The notes under the pieces: generated by a model
Told to the model about the DNA's origin: nothing
Database searches by the model: none
What the model saw: the letters and a program-made list of their open reading frames with translations, nothing else
Program-made: the position numbers and the translations under genes
In this document: positions 1-8,037 of the stretch, in pieces
How positions within the stretch are numbered: the stretch's first letter is position 1
Layout: every line of letters begins with the position of its first letter
DNA from: Thermococci archaeon
GTDB lineage: Archaea > Methanobacteriota_B > Thermococci > Thermococcales > Thermococcaceae
Reading direction: 5' to 3'
Assembly (NCBI GenBank): GCA_003663535.1
Contig: QMUE01000038.1
Coordinates: 1 to 8,783 of the forward strand
Length of the DNA: 8,783 nt

Positions 1-224
1 CATTATCTCTGTTAAAGGCCCATTTGAAGGAGATAAAGAAAAGTGTAAATGAAAAACTTGGTAAGGATATAGAAATATCACTGGGAGAACCTATAGAGAC
101 AATAGGTGGCGTAATAGTGCAAAATCTGGAAAAAACAATAAGAATAGACAATACCTTCGAAGCTAGAATGGAGAGACTTCAATCTGACTTAAGAGCTAAA
201 ATAGCAAAAATTCTGTTTGGGTGA
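1..224 (+). CDS. atpE: A-type ATP synthase subunit E, C-terminal fragment (cut by window edge)
   Basis: The reading frame is open from the left edge (first full codon at position 3) to the TGA at 222-224, giving about 73 C-terminal residues. The tail contains GGVIVQN followed by IRIDNTFEARMERL and ends KILFG, which matches the C-terminal globular domain of archaeal subunit E. E pairs with H to form the peripheral stalk that holds the A3B3 head static against rotation. The TTG at 24 is an internal Leu codon rather than a start, because homologous-looking sequence continues upstream of it. The stop codon TGA lies inside the ribosome binding site of atpC. The N-terminal coiled coil lies outside the window. 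Confidence 0.93.
   Translation, partial: LSLLKAHLKEIKKSVNEKLGKDIEISLGEPIETIGGVIVQNLEKTIRIDNTFEARMERLQSDLRAKIAKILFG
220..224 (+). promoter_or_regulatory. Ribosome binding site of atpC (GGTGA), containing the atpE stop
   Basis: GGTGA lies 5 nt before the GTG at 230, the same spacing as at the other genes here. It decides the atpC start in favour of 230 over the GTG at 221, which overlaps the motif. The last three bases are the atpE stop codon, which suggests translational coupling. Confidence 0.7.
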
Positions 225-229
225 GAGGC

Positions 230-1339
230 GTGGAAGTGAGTACTATAACGACACTGATGAATGCAACATTGGCCGTGATTTTTACTTGGATGGCATATAA
301 AACGGGCCAAATACTGTGGAAGTACACTCCATATTCATACCCTAATGCTAGGATTAAAGCTATGGAAGCAAGATTATTCAATGAACAGAAACTTGGAGAA
401 TTGGTGGAATCAAAAACCCTCAACAACTTTGTGATGAACTTAGAGGATAGTGATTACAAACCATATTTGGGGAACTTACCCTCCTTAAGAGCGGAGACCA
501 TTGACAGAGCATTGGAAGCATCCTTGGCTGGTACATACCAGTTAATGTTGAAGATTTTGCCAAAGAGAACAAGAATATTTTTCCAGCTTCTTCTTGAAGA
601 ATGGGATATTAGGAACATCTCTTCGGTAGTTAAGGCGAAATTTAGAGGAGAGCTGGCGAGAGGCTATATACACGAATTGGGCACTCTTGTAGGGAAAGTA
701 AAAGCTATGGCTGAGGCCAAGACTTTGGAAGAAATTCTTGTTATACTTGAAGGCACAGAATATGAGGATCCATATCAGAGACTCCTTCTTAAGGAGATAA
801 CTCTAGAAGAATTTGAAACCGAGTTGTATAAAAAACACTATTCCAAACTACTTGAATATGCTCGCTCTCGGAAAGCTGAAGAAAGGGAGATCCTCGAAGA
901 ATTCGTGAACTTAAAGATTGATAAAATAAATCTAGTAACAATCTTGAGAGCTAAGGCACATCATTTGAGTGCAGATAAGATCAGGGGCTCTCTTATTCCT
1001 GGCGGAAAAATGAACAGAAAACTCATTGAAACTCTTCTAAATGTAGAAGATATTGAAATGGCACTAGCTGAGCTTGATTCTACAGAGTACTCTTCGATAC
1101 TAAGAGAGGTTAGAGAAAAAGTTGTGGTGGATATTTCAGCTTTTGAAAGGGCATTCGAAAAGTATATTCAGCAAAGAATGTCTGAACTTACAAAATTCTA
1201 TCCACTTAGCATAGCTACTCCGATAAGCTATATACTGCAAAAGGAATGGGAAATTAGAAGGCTTAAAGCAATTGCCAAGTTAATAGAAGATGGGCTGAAA
1301 CCAGAGGTAATAAAGAAGATTATAGGTGAGCAACTATGA
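230..1339 (+). CDS. atpC: A-type ATP synthase subunit C (central stalk, AtpC/NtpC)
   Basis: The product is about 369 residues, the usual length for archaeal subunit C (V-ATPase subunit d homologue). This funnel-shaped, all-helical protein sits on the membrane c/K ring and couples it to the D/F central shaft. Recognisable stretches are the N-terminal [14 protein letters not shown], then [18 protein letters not shown], and three related helical repeats rich in Glu, Lys and Leu. I chose the GTG at 230 (MEVSTITTL) because GGTGA precedes it at 5 nt and family members, as I recall them, start with a similar MEV sequence. An in-frame GTG at 221 would add three residues and overlap the atpE stop by 4 nt (GTGA). 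The 3' end overlaps atpF by 4 nt (ATGA at 1336-1339). Identity is secure; only the exact start is open. Confidence 0.95.
   Translation: MEVSTITTLMNATLAVIFTWMAYKTGQILWKYTPYSYPNARIKAMEARLFNEQKLGELVESKTLNNFVMNLEDSDYKPYLGNLPSLRAETIDRALEASLAGTYQLMLKILPKRTRIFFQLLLEEWDIRNISSVVKAKFRGELARGYIHELGTLVGKVKAMAEAKTLEEILVILEGTEYEDPYQRLLLKEITLEEFETELYKKHYSKLLEYARSRKAEEREILEEFVNLKIDKINLVTILRAKAHHLSADKIRGSLIPGGKMNRKLIETLLNVEDIEMALAELDSTEYSSILREVREKVVVDISAFERAFEKYIQQRMSELTKFYPLSIATPISYILQKEWEIRRLKAIAKLIEDGLKPEVIKKIIGEQL
1325..1329 (+). promoter_or_regulatory. Ribosome binding site of atpF (GGTGA)
   Basis: GGTGA occurs inside the last codons of atpC, 6 nt before the ATG at 1336. It supports that start and the ATGA overlap with the atpC stop. 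Confidence 0.7.
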
Positions 1340-1644
1340 AAATAGTGGTGTTGGGCGACAAAGACACGACACTTGGCTTTAGGTTAGCAGGGGTTCATGA
1401 AGCTTATTCTTTTGAGGATACGACACATGAGATGGAGAGAGTGAGAAATAAAATAATGGAATTGATAGAAAGGGAGGATGTTGGTGTGATTTTAATAACA
1501 GAACGGTTGGCACAAAGGGTGGAAATTCCAGATGTCACATTTCCAATAATTCTTCAAATTCCTGATAAGTACGGATCATTGTATGGTGAAGAACAACTAA
1601 GAGAAATTGTTAGAAGGGCCATAGGTGTTGAGATAAAGAGGTGA
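1336..1644 (+). CDS. atpF: A-type ATP synthase subunit F (central stalk, AtpF/NtpG)
   Basis: This is a 102-residue protein beginning [20 protein letters not shown], the hallmark N-terminus of archaeal/vacuolar subunit F. It is a small Rossmann-like alpha/beta protein that binds subunit D in the rotating shaft. A second recognisable block is [13 protein letters not shown], followed by [12 protein letters not shown] and a basic C-terminal helix ending in IKR. Length is normal for the archaeal family (about 100 residues). It starts inside the atpC stop (ATGA), and its own TGA at 1642-1644 forms the end of the atpA ribosome binding site, so translation of C, F and A is probably coupled. Assignment is firm from motif and operon position. 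Confidence 0.96.
   Translation: MKIVVLGDKDTTLGFRLAGVHEAYSFEDTTHEMERVRNKIMELIEREDVGVILITERLAQRVEIPDVTFPIILQIPDKYGSLYGEEQLREIVRRAIGVEIKR
1637..1644 (+). promoter_or_regulatory. Ribosome binding site of atpA (AGAGGTGA), containing the atpF stop
   Basis: This strong purine-rich motif lies 5 nt before the ATG at 1650 and settles the atpA start. The alternative in-frame GTG at 1641 lies inside the motif and has no good motif of its own at normal spacing. Confidence 0.75.
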
Positions 1645-1649
1645 AAAAT

Positions 1650-4600
1650 ATGGGAAAGATAGTTAGGGTTACTGGGCCATTGGTGGTTGCAGATGAGATG
1701 AGAGGTTCTAGGATGTATGAGGTGGTCAGGGTAGGTGAACTAGGGCTTATCGGAGAAATCATTAGATTAGAAGGGGACAAAGCAGTTATTCAGGTTTACG
1801 AAGAAACTGCAGGTATTAAACCCGGAGAACCAGTTATAGGTACAGGAGCATCTTTGAGTGTTGAACTTGGGCCGGGGCTGCTTACTTCAATATATGACGG
1901 AATTCAAAGGCCTCTTGAGATATTAAGGCGTCAAAGTGGGGACTTTATAGGAAGAGGTCTCACAGCCCCTGCTCTTTCTAGGGATAAAAAGTGGCACTTC
2001 ACACCAAAAGTTAAAGTAGGGGAGAAAGTGGTTGGTGGGGACATCATTGGCGTTGTTCCCGAAACAAGTATTATAGAGCATAAGATAATGATTCCCCCTG
2101 GGATTGAGGGTGAGATAATTGAAATTGTCGGAGAAGGCGATTACACAATAGAGGAAGTTATTGCAAAGGTTAAAGCTCCAAGTGGTGAGGTTAAAGAGAT
2201 TAAAATGTATCAAAGATGGCCAGTTCGTATGAAGAGGCCTTATAAACAAAAGTTACCTCCAGAAGTCCCCCTTGTTACAGGGCAGAGGACAATTGATACT
2301 TTCTTCTCGCAGGCTAAAGGAGGAACTGCAGCTATTCCAGGGCCCTTCGGAAGTGGAAAGTGTGTAGACGGAGATACTTTGATATTCACAGAGGAGTTTG
2401 GTTTAATCAAGATAAAGGAGCTCTATGAGGAGTTTGATGGAAAGGGTAGGAAAACGGTTGGGGAAAATGAGGAGTGGACTGAGCTCGAGAAGCCAATAAC
2501 TGTATATGGTTACAAGGATGGCAAGATAGTGAAGATTAAAGCCACCCACGTCTACAAGGGCTATTCCAGTAGGATGATTGAGATAAAGACAAGAACAGGG
2601 AGAAGAATAAAAGTTACTCCGATTCACAAGCTGTTTACAGGTAAGGTAACCAAGGATGGGCTCATGCTTGGGGAAGTAATGGCTATGCACCTAAAGCCAG
2701 GGGATAGAATAGCTGTTGCAAAGAAAATTGATGGAGGGGAGTACGTTAAGCTCACTATAAGTCTAGATCTCAGGAGAAGCAGGAAGATTAAAGTTCCAGA
2801 AGTGCTTGATGAGAAGCTTGCTGAGTTTTTGGGCTATTTGATGGCAGATGGCACGTTGAAGCCAAGAACAGTTGCAATTTACAACAACAATGAGACATTG
2901 CTTGAGAGGGCAAATTCTCTCTCTAAGGAGCTCTTTGGAATTTCCGGAAAGATAGTCCAAGAAAAAACTGTTAAGGCTCTTTTAATTCACAGCAAGCCCT
3001 TGGTCGAGTTCTTCAGAAAGCTTGGAGTTCCAACAGGTAGAAAAGCTAGAAACTGGAGGGTTCCCAAGGAATTGTTGCTTTCACCTTCAAGTGTTGTTAA
3101 GGCGTTCATAACTGCTTACGTTGCCTGTGACGGTCACTACCATAAAGAAAAGGGTGAGATTGAGATAGTTACGGCCTCTGAAGAGGGAGCATATGGACTG
3201 AGCTACCTGCTTGCAAAGCTTGGTATCTATGTAATACTCAGGAAGAAGCAGGTAAAGGGTAGAGAGTACTATAGAGTTCTTATAAGTGGGAAGACAAACA
3301 TTGAGAAGCTGGGAATTAAAAGAAACACAAAAGGTTATACAAGCATTGACACTATTCCAGTTGATGTTGAGAGTATATATGAGGTGATAGGAAGACCTTA
3401 CGCTGAGCTAAAGAGACTTGGAATCGAGATCCACAACTACCTAAGAGGAGAAAGCATGAGTTATGAAACCTTTAAGAAGTTCGCTAAGTTTGCTGGTCTT
3501 GAGGAGGTAGTCGAAAACCACCTGAGTCACATTCTTTTCGACGAAATAGTTGAGGTTAAACATATTGCAGAGCCACAGGAAGTGTATGACATAACGACTG
3601 AAACCCACAATTTTATTGGGGGTAACATGCCAACTTTCCTCCACAACACCGTCACCCAGCACCAGTTGGCAAAATGGAGTGACGCTGAAGTTGTTGTTTA
3701 TATTGGTTGTGGCGAAAGAGGAAATGAGATGACGGACGTTCTTGAAGAGTTCCCCAAACTTAAAGACCCAAGAACAGGAAAACCATTAATGGAAAGGACT
3801 GTGCTTATAGCGAACACTTCAAACATGCCTGTTGCAGCGAGAGAAGCCTCTATTTATACGGGGATTACAATAGCTGAGTACTTTAGAGATATGGGTTACA
3901 ACGTAGCTTTAATGGCAGATTCAACCTCAAGATGGGCAGAGGCTTTGAGAGAAATTTCTGGAAGACTTGAGGAGATGCCTGGTGAAGAGGGTTACCCAGC
4001 ATATTTGGCCTCAAAAGTGGCTGAGTTCTATGAAAGAGCTGGTAGAGTGAGAACGTTAGGAAGTGATGATAGAATTGGAAGTGTTAGTGTCATTGGGGCT
4101 GTTTCACCTCCTGGTGGTGACTTAAGTGATCCAGTTGTTCAGAACACTTTGAGAGTAGTTAAGGTCTTCTGGGCCTTAGATGCTGACCTCGCAAGAAGAA
4201 GGCACTTCCCAGCTATCAACTGGCTTACAAGTTACTCGCTTTATGTAGATTCGATCAAAGACTGGTGGCACAACAACGTTGACCCAGAATGGAAAGCAAT
4301 GAGAGATGAGGCAATGGCACTCCTGCAGAAGGAATCAGAGCTTGAGGAAATAGTTAGGATAGTTGGACCAGATGCACTGCCCGAGAGAGAGAAGGCCATA
4401 TTACTTGTGGCCAGAATGCTTAGAGAAGACTATCTCCAGCAAGATGCCTTCCACGAAGTTGACACGTACTGCCTACCAAAGAAGCAAATAACAATGATGA
4501 GGGTTATTCTCAATTTCTACAGATATACTATGAGGGCTATAGATGCAGGAATTCCAGTCGAAGAAATTGCAAAACTCCCCGTTAGGGAAGAGATAGGAAG

Positions 4601-4694
4601 AATGAAGTATAATCCAAACATCGAAGAGATAGCTGCCCTGATGGAAAGGACCAAAGAGCAATTTGAAGAACTCTTTAAGAAGTATGGAGAGTGA
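1650..4694 (+). CDS. atpA: A-type ATP synthase catalytic subunit A, precursor with intein
   Basis: The precursor is 1014 residues: a 237-residue N-extein, a 429-residue intein and a 348-residue C-extein. Splicing would give a mature A subunit of 585 residues, the normal family length. Three A and three B subunits form the cytoplasmic head; A carries the catalytic ATP site. The N-extein has the beta-barrel ([14 protein letters not shown]), the archaeal/vacuolar bulge region (about residues 115-200) and Walker A PGPFGSGK. After the intein the loop resumes with [10 protein letters not shown], then CGERGNEM with the catalytic Glu (precursor residue 689), [16 protein letters not shown] (Walker B region), and [20 protein letters not shown]. 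The start at 1650 is favoured by its ribosome binding site; GTG 1641 would add three residues. The exteins appear intact, with no frameshift. The intein disrupts the nucleotide-binding loop, so activity depends on splicing. The gene ends 4 nt before the atpB start. Confidence 0.97.
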   Translation: MGKIVRVTGPLVVADEMRGSRMYEVVRVGELGLIGEIIRLEGDKAVIQVYEETAGIKPGEPVIGTGASLSVELGPGLLTSIYDGIQRPLEILRRQSGDFIGRGLTAPALSRDKKWHFTPKVKVGEKVVGGDIIGVVPETSIIEHKIMIPPGIEGEIIEIVGEGDYTIEEVIAKVKAPSGEVKEIKMYQRWPVRMKRPYKQKLPPEVPLVTGQRTIDTFFSQAKGGTAAIPGPFGSGKCVDGDTLIFTEEFGLIKIKELYEEFDGKGRKTVGENEEWTELEKPITVYGYKDGKIVKIKATHVYKGYSSRMIEIKTRTGRRIKVTPIHKLFTGKVTKDGLMLGEVMAMHLKPGDRIAVAKKIDGGEYVKLTISLDLRRSRKIKVPEVLDEKLAEFLGYLMADGTLKPRTVAIYNNNETLLERANSLSKELFGISGKIVQEKTVKALLIHSKPLVEFFRKLGVPTGRKARNWRVPKELLLSPSSVVKAFITAYVACDGHYHKEKGEIEIVTASEEGAYGLSYLLAKLGIYVILRKKQVKGREYYRVLISGKTNIEKLGIKRNTKGYTSIDTIPVDVESIYEVIGRPYAELKRLGIEIHNYLRGESMSYETFKKFAKFAGLEEVVENHLSHILFDEIVEVKHIAEPQEVYDITTETHNFIGGNMPTFLHNTVTQHQLAKWSDAEVVVYIGCGERGNEMTDVLEEFPKLKDPRTGKPLMERTVLIANTSNMPVAAREASIYTGITIAEYFRDMGYNVALMADSTSRWAEALREISGRLEEMPGEEGYPAYLASKVAEFYERAGRVRTLGSDDRIGSVSVIGAVSPPGGDLSDPVVQNTLRVVKVFWALDADLARRRHFPAINWLTSYSLYVDSIKDWWHNNVDPEWKAMRDEAMALLQKESELEEIVRIVGPDALPEREKAILLVARMLREDYLQQDAFHEVDTYCLPKKQITMMRVILNFYRYTMRAIDAGIPVEEIAKLPVREEIGRMKYNPNIEEIAALMERTKEQFEELFKKYGE
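2361..3647 (+). mobile_element. Intein (VMA-b type site) with LAGLIDADG homing endonuclease in atpA
   Basis: This is an in-frame 429-residue insertion between Lys and Thr of the Walker A loop GPFGSGK/TVTQ. Splicing motifs, numbered within the intein: Cys1 starts block A (CVDGDTLIF); block B is near 78-91 with the TxxH pattern T86-P-I-H89; block F is [14 protein letters not shown] (407-420); block G ends with penultimate His428 and terminal Asn429. The +1 extein nucleophile is Thr. The endonuclease domain has two LAGLIDADG-like motifs, [12 protein letters not shown] (153-164, Asp163) and [10 protein letters not shown] (249-258, Asp257), and the block D Lys is probably Lys236 in VPKEL. All residues needed for splicing, and both acidic endonuclease residues, are present, so it looks functional. 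About 75 residues (330-405) between the endonuclease core and block F may form an extra DNA-contacting subdomain. Lys and Glu codon choice differs from the exteins. Site naming follows my knowledge of intein nomenclature. Confidence 0.96.
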
Positions 4695-4695
4695 T
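4686..4695 (+). promoter_or_regulatory. Probable ribosome binding site of atpB (GGAGAGTGAT)
   Basis: This imperfect version of the GGAGGTGAT consensus lies just before the ATG at 4699. It contains the atpA TGA stop and supports 4699 over the TTG at 4663 and ATG at 4684, which lie within the atpA coding sequence. Confidence 0.55.
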
Positions 4696-4698
4696 AAA

Positions 4699-6087
4699 AT
4701 GCCTGCTATGGAATATTCCACAATAAGCAAGATTTACGGTCCTTTGATGATTGTTCAAGGTGTTAGAGGAGTAGCATATGGTGAGGTTGTAGAGATAGAA
4801 GTCGAAGGGGGGGAGAAAAGGAAGGGACAGGTCTTAGAAGCAAGGGAGGATCTAGCTATCGTCCAGGTTTTCGAAGGAACCAGAGACCTAGATGTAAAAA
4901 GCACAAGGGTTAGGTTCACAGGGGAGACACTGAAAGTTCCAGTATCAATGGACATGCTTGGAAGAGTGTTCAATGGTATTGGAGAACCAATAGATGGTGG
5001 TCCGGAGATAATTCCAGAGGATAGAAGAGACGTCCATGGGGCTCCTCTTAACCCTGTGGCAAGAGCATACCCAAGAGATTTCATTCAAACTGGTATTTCG
5101 GCAATAGATGGGATGAACACCCTTGTTAGAGGTCAAAAGCTCCCGATTTTCAGTGGTAGTGGTTTACCTCATAATATGCTGGCTGCACAAATTGCAAGAC
5201 AAGCGAAAGTTTTGGGAGAAGAAGAGCAGTTTGCCGTAGTATTTGCAGCTATGGGTATTACCTATGAAGAGGCAAACTTCTTTAAAAAGAGTTTTGAAGA
5301 AACAGGGGCTATTGAAAGGGCTGTATTGTTCTTAAATCTTGCAGATGATCCGGCCATTGAGCGTATTATCACTCCAAGAATGGCCCTCACAGTAGCAGAG
5401 TATCTAGCTTTCGATTATGACATGCAGGTCTTAGTTATTTTAACGGATATGACCAATTATGCAGAAGCTCTGCGTGAAATCTCAGCAGCAAGAGAAGAAG
5501 TTCCGGGAAGGAGAGGATATCCAGGTTACATGTACACTGACTTGGCAACAATTTATGAAAGAGCTGGTAGAGTTAGGGGAAGAAAAGGAAGTATCACTCA
5601 GATGCCAATATTAACAATGCCGGATGATGATATTACCCACCCAATTCCAGACCTTACAGGTTACATTACTGAAGGGCAGATAGTTCTGAGCAGAGATCTA
5701 CATAGAAAAGGTATTTATCCACCAATCGATGTTCTTCCAAGCCTTAGCAGATTGATGAAAGATGGTATAGGTAAGGGAAGAACAAGAGAAGAGCACTCAC
5801 AGGTCAGTCAGCAGCTTTATGCAGCTTACGCTGAAGGTAGGAGCCTAAGAGACCTTGTAGCAGTTGTTGGTGAAGAGGCCCTCTCAGAAACAGATAGAAA
5901 GTATCTCCAATTTGCAGACAAGTTTGAAAGGGAGTTTGTTGCACAAGGATATGATGAGGATAGAGGGATATTTGAAACCCTTGATCTTGGATGGGACCTC
6001 CTTTCAGTACTACCAGAGTCAGAGCTTAAGAGAGTTGAGAGAAAGTACATAGAGAAGTATCATCCAAACTACAGGCACCCCTCTTAA
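4699..6087 (+). CDS. atpB: A-type ATP synthase subunit B (non-catalytic head subunit)
   Basis: The product is 462 residues, the normal length. It starts [20 protein letters not shown] and carries the typical B-subunit blocks [60 protein letters not shown] and [19 protein letters not shown]. The P-loop position reads SGSGLPHN and lacks the GKT of a true Walker A, as expected for the non-catalytic subunit, which alternates with A in the A3B3 head. The residue after HN is Met, where I recall Gln or Glu in relatives; this is a minor point. Start choice: ATG 4699 lies 4 nt after the atpA stop and matches the usual MPAMEYS start. ATG 4708 is a less likely alternative. There is no intein here. It is cotranscribed with atpA by position. 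Confidence 0.97.
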   Translation: MPAMEYSTISKIYGPLMIVQGVRGVAYGEVVEIEVEGGEKRKGQVLEAREDLAIVQVFEGTRDLDVKSTRVRFTGETLKVPVSMDMLGRVFNGIGEPIDGGPEIIPEDRRDVHGAPLNPVARAYPRDFIQTGISAIDGMNTLVRGQKLPIFSGSGLPHNMLAAQIARQAKVLGEEEQFAVVFAAMGITYEEANFFKKSFEETGAIERAVLFLNLADDPAIERIITPRMALTVAEYLAFDYDMQVLVILTDMTNYAEALREISAAREEVPGRRGYPGYMYTDLATIYERAGRVRGRKGSITQMPILTMPDDDITHPIPDLTGYITEGQIVLSRDLHRKGIYPPIDVLPSLSRLMKDGIGKGRTREEHSQVSQQLYAAYAEGRSLRDLVAVVGEEALSETDRKYLQFADKFEREFVAQGYDEDRGIFETLDLGWDLLSVLPESELKRVERKYIEKYHPNYRHPS

Positions 6088-6104
6088 TTCCCTTTATTTT
6101 CATT
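6088..6104 (+). other. Short pyrimidine-rich atpB-atpD spacer
   Basis: This is the only appreciable intergenic gap within the operon portion seen here (29 nt including the atpD ribosome binding site). It reads mostly T and C, with TTT and TTTT runs. It could cause weak pausing or partial termination that tunes the amount of D relative to A and B, but it is too short to show this. No convincing TATA/BRE promoter is visible. Confidence 0.35.
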
Positions 6105-6111
6105 GAGGTGA
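6105..6111 (+). promoter_or_regulatory. Ribosome binding site of atpD (GAGGTGA)
   Basis: This near-consensus site lies 5 nt before the ATG at 6117 and supports that start. Confidence 0.75.
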
Positions 6112-6116
6112 GTTGA

Positions 6117-6761
6117 ATGACAAGAATACTAAAAGTGAAGCCAACCAGAATGGAATTACTTAGATTAAAGAGGAGGATAAAATTAGCAGAAAAAGGTCAC
6201 AAAATATTAAAAGAAAAGCAAGACGCCCTTATAATGGAGTTCTTTACGATTTATGATGAGGCACTGGCATTAAGGAGAGAGGTCAATCAAAAAATAGCAG
6301 AAGCATTTGAGCAACTTAGGTTGGCTGAGATAGATGTGGGTGTTGTAAGATTGAGTGAGATTGCCCTAAGTGTTAAGCCCAATAAAGAGATAAAAATAAA
6401 GAGAAGGAATATTATGGGAGTGCCAGTCCCACTTATCGAGGCAGAAGGATTTAGAAGAGACCCCTATGAAAGAGGGTACGCGTTTGTTTCATCCTCTCCT
6501 AAAGTGGATGTTACGGCAGAAAAATTCGAAGAAGTTCTGGAATTAGTTACACGTTTGGCAGAAATCGAAGAAACTCTAAAAAGGCTTGCAAAAGAGATAG
6601 AAAAAACCAAAAGAAGAGTAAACGCCTTGGAATATATTATTATACCTCGGATGGCAGAAACTGTAAAATATATTAGCCAGCACTTGGATGAGATGGAAAG
6701 GGAAAACTTCTTCAGGTTAAAGAGAGTTAAAGCTCTTCTCGAGGCCAAGGCCCAAGGTTAG
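6117..6761 (+). CDS. atpD: A-type ATP synthase subunit D (central rotor shaft)
   Basis: The product is 214 residues, typical for subunit D (functional counterpart of F-type gamma). It forms the long antiparallel coiled coil that turns inside the A3B3 head and joins subunit F and the C funnel. The N-terminal helix contains [20 protein letters not shown] followed by [16 protein letters not shown]. The C-terminal helix has [20 protein letters not shown], then [19 protein letters not shown] and [18 protein letters not shown] central segment with [11 protein letters not shown] and [12 protein letters not shown] forms the tip domain. It ends with TAG, followed by a T-rich stretch, consistent with D being the last gene of the ATP synthase operon. 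Confidence 0.96.
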   Translation: MTRILKVKPTRMELLRLKRRIKLAEKGHKILKEKQDALIMEFFTIYDEALALRREVNQKIAEAFEQLRLAEIDVGVVRLSEIALSVKPNKEIKIKRRNIMGVPVPLIEAEGFRRDPYERGYAFVSSSPKVDVTAEKFEEVLELVTRLAEIEETLKRLAKEIEKTKRRVNALEYIIIPRMAETVKYISQHLDEMERENFFRLKRVKALLEAKAQG

Positions 6762-6796
6762 TTATCTTTTTATCTTTTCATTGGCATTTTATTTTT
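6762..6796 (+). terminator. T-rich spacer after atpD, candidate archaeal terminator
   Basis: Several T runs (6767-6771, 6775-6778, 6787-6790, 6792-6796) follow the atpD stop on the coding strand. Oligo-T stretches without a hairpin are the usual archaeal intrinsic termination signal. The same bases could hold a weak TATA-like element (TTTTTATC at 6767-6774) for alaX. From there transcription would start about 25 nt downstream, near the alaX ribosome binding site. Both readings are inference; readthrough into alaX is also possible. Confidence 0.4.
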
Positions 6797-6801
6797 GGTG
6801 A
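6797..6801 (+). promoter_or_regulatory. Ribosome binding site of alaX (GGTGA)
   Basis: GGTGA lies 6 nt before the ATG at 6808, the same motif and spacing as in the ATP synthase genes, and fixes the alaX start. Confidence 0.65.
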
Positions 6802-6807
6802 AAACTA

Positions 6808-8037
6808 ATGACAGTTAAGTTATTTTATAGTGATCCATATTTAAGGGAAGTAAGTGCAAAAGTTGAGAAAGTTGAAGTTAAAGATAGTAAAGTGAGATTA
6901 AAGCTCGATAAGACTATTTTCTATCCCGAGGGCGGGGGTCAGCCTGGTGATATTGGTGCCATAAAAGGGGATGGATTTAGAATTGAAGTTGAAAAAGTAG
7001 AAGGAAAAGAAGATATTTGGCATGAAGGCAAAGTCAAGGGAAGGATACCAGAAGTAGGGGAAGAAGTTGAACTTGAGCTTGATTGGGAGTGGAGATATGA
7101 GAATATGAGGCAGCATACAGGCCAGCACATTCTTTCTGCAATTCTAAAGAAAATGTATGATAGCGACACAACCGGATTCCAGATATTCCCTGAGTATAAT
7201 AAGATAGAAATAAACTTTGATGAAGAGTTGACATGGGAACACATACTTGCAGCAGAGTTTGAGGCAAATGAAGTTGTTTGGGATAACTTGCCAGTTGAAG
7301 TTGAGGAATATGAAGAATTACCGGATGAGGTTCATAATGCCCTTAGAAAAGACCTGTCAAAAAACGTACAAGGAAAAATACGACTAGTAAAAATCTCAAA
7401 TATTGATTTAATTCCATGTGGTGGAACTCACGTAAAAAACACTGGAGAGATAGGTTTCATAAAGGTTCTCAACTTTTATAGAAAAACTAAGAATATTTGG
7501 CGTATAGAGTTTGCATGTGGGTATAGGGCATTAATATACTTAGATAAACTTTTGGAGGATTACTGGAGGAGTTTAAATGAGATGTCAAATAAAAACCGAC
7601 CTCTGCTTGAGAGAATACGGAAATTCAAACAACTATTAGAGGAACTTGAAGGTGAGAAGGATCAGCTAAGGAAAGAATTATGGGAATGGAAAAGCAAGGC
7701 TTTGTTACAAGAAGCCGAAGAAATAAATGGGGTTAAAATTATATCATTCTTAGATACTTGGGAGATGAAAGATGCTCAAGCATTCATTGTTTACTTTATT
7801 GAAAAGAATCCGAAGACGGTGGTACTCATTGTGGGCAGTAATTACTTACTCTTTGCTAAAAATAAGAATATTGAGAGAATTTCAATGAATGAACTCCTGA
7901 GAGAGGTGTTAAATGAAGTTGGTGGTGGCGGAGGCGGAAGTGAGATCTTAGCAAGAGGTGGGGGATTTAAGAGAAGTCCTGAGGAGGTTCTTGAAATAGC
8001 AGAGAAATTTTTAAAAGAGAAAATTAAGGAAGATTAA
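6808..8037 (+). CDS. alaX: Alanyl-tRNA editing protein, long form (AlaX-L)
   Basis: This 409-residue protein is homologous to the editing and C-terminal parts of alanyl-tRNA synthetase but lacks the catalytic synthetase domain. Free-standing AlaX proteins hydrolyse Ser-tRNA(Ala), and in some cases Gly-tRNA(Ala), in trans in the cytoplasm. Domains: an N-terminal barrel with the glycine-rich motif YPEGGGQPGDIG (39-50); an editing domain with zinc ligands His103 and His107 (HTGQH) and Cys204 and His208 (CGGTH); a charged coiled coil (about 266-306); and a C-terminal DHHA1/C-Ala-like domain (about 307-405) with the glycine-rich motif GGGGGGSEILARGGG (372-386). This last domain defines the long form and probably aids tRNA binding or dimerisation. 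All metal ligands are present, so it should be active. It lies 46 nt after atpD on the same strand with no obvious functional link. Its stop overlaps the convergent neighbour. The long-form subclass comes from length and the C-terminal motif. Confidence 0.93.
   Translation: MTVKLFYSDPYLREVSAKVEKVEVKDSKVRLKLDKTIFYPEGGGQPGDIGAIKGDGFRIEVEKVEGKEDIWHEGKVKGRIPEVGEEVELELDWEWRYENMRQHTGQHILSAILKKMYDSDTTGFQIFPEYNKIEINFDEELTWEHILAAEFEANEVVWDNLPVEVEEYEELPDEVHNALRKDLSKNVQGKIRLVKISNIDLIPCGGTHVKNTGEIGFIKVLNFYRKTKNIWRIEFACGYRALIYLDKLLEDYWRSLNEMSNKNRPLLERIRKFKQLLEELEGEKDQLRKELWEWKSKALLQEAEEINGVKIISFLDTWEMKDAQAFIVYFIEKNPKTVVLIVGSNYLLFAKNKNIERISMNELLREVLNEVGGGGGGSEILARGGGFKRSPEEVLEIAEKFLKEKIKED
8034..8037. other. 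Shared TTAA holding the stop codons of two convergent genes
   Basis: Read on the + strand, bases 8035-8037 are the alaX TAA; on the - strand, the complement of 8034-8036 is the ino1 TAA. The palindrome therefore ends both genes, leaving no room for a separate terminator between them. Confidence 0.9.

Noticed and set aside
221..229. GTG at 221 as the atpC start
   Set aside because: It overlaps the GGTGA motif itself and lacks a properly spaced ribosome binding site. The GTG at 230 has one at 5 nt and gives the familiar N-terminus.
2361..3647. Insertion sequence or frameshifted pseudogene in atpA
   Set aside because: The insertion keeps the frame, has no terminal inverted repeats or transposase motifs, and carries complete intein splicing blocks.
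4663..4698. Upstream TTG/ATG starts for atpB (4663, 4684)
   Set aside because: They lie within the end of atpA and would add residues unlike the conserved MPAMEYS start. ATG 4699 is better placed.
5864..6052. 62-codon open frame on the + strand inside atpB
   Set aside because: It overlaps conserved atpB coding sequence in another frame and shows no motif or independent ribosome binding site.
1923..7267. Several open frames of 63-109 codons on the - strand across atpA, atpB, atpD and alaX
   Set aside because: All are antisense to well-identified genes and rich in Ser, Leu, Phe and Cys as expected from complementing Glu/Lys/Arg-rich coding sequence.
7918..7965. GGT/GGC/GGA-rich tract that looks like a simple repeat
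   Set aside because: It encodes the conserved glycine-rich motif of the DHHA1/C-Ala domain of AlaX-L, so the repetition is explained by protein function.
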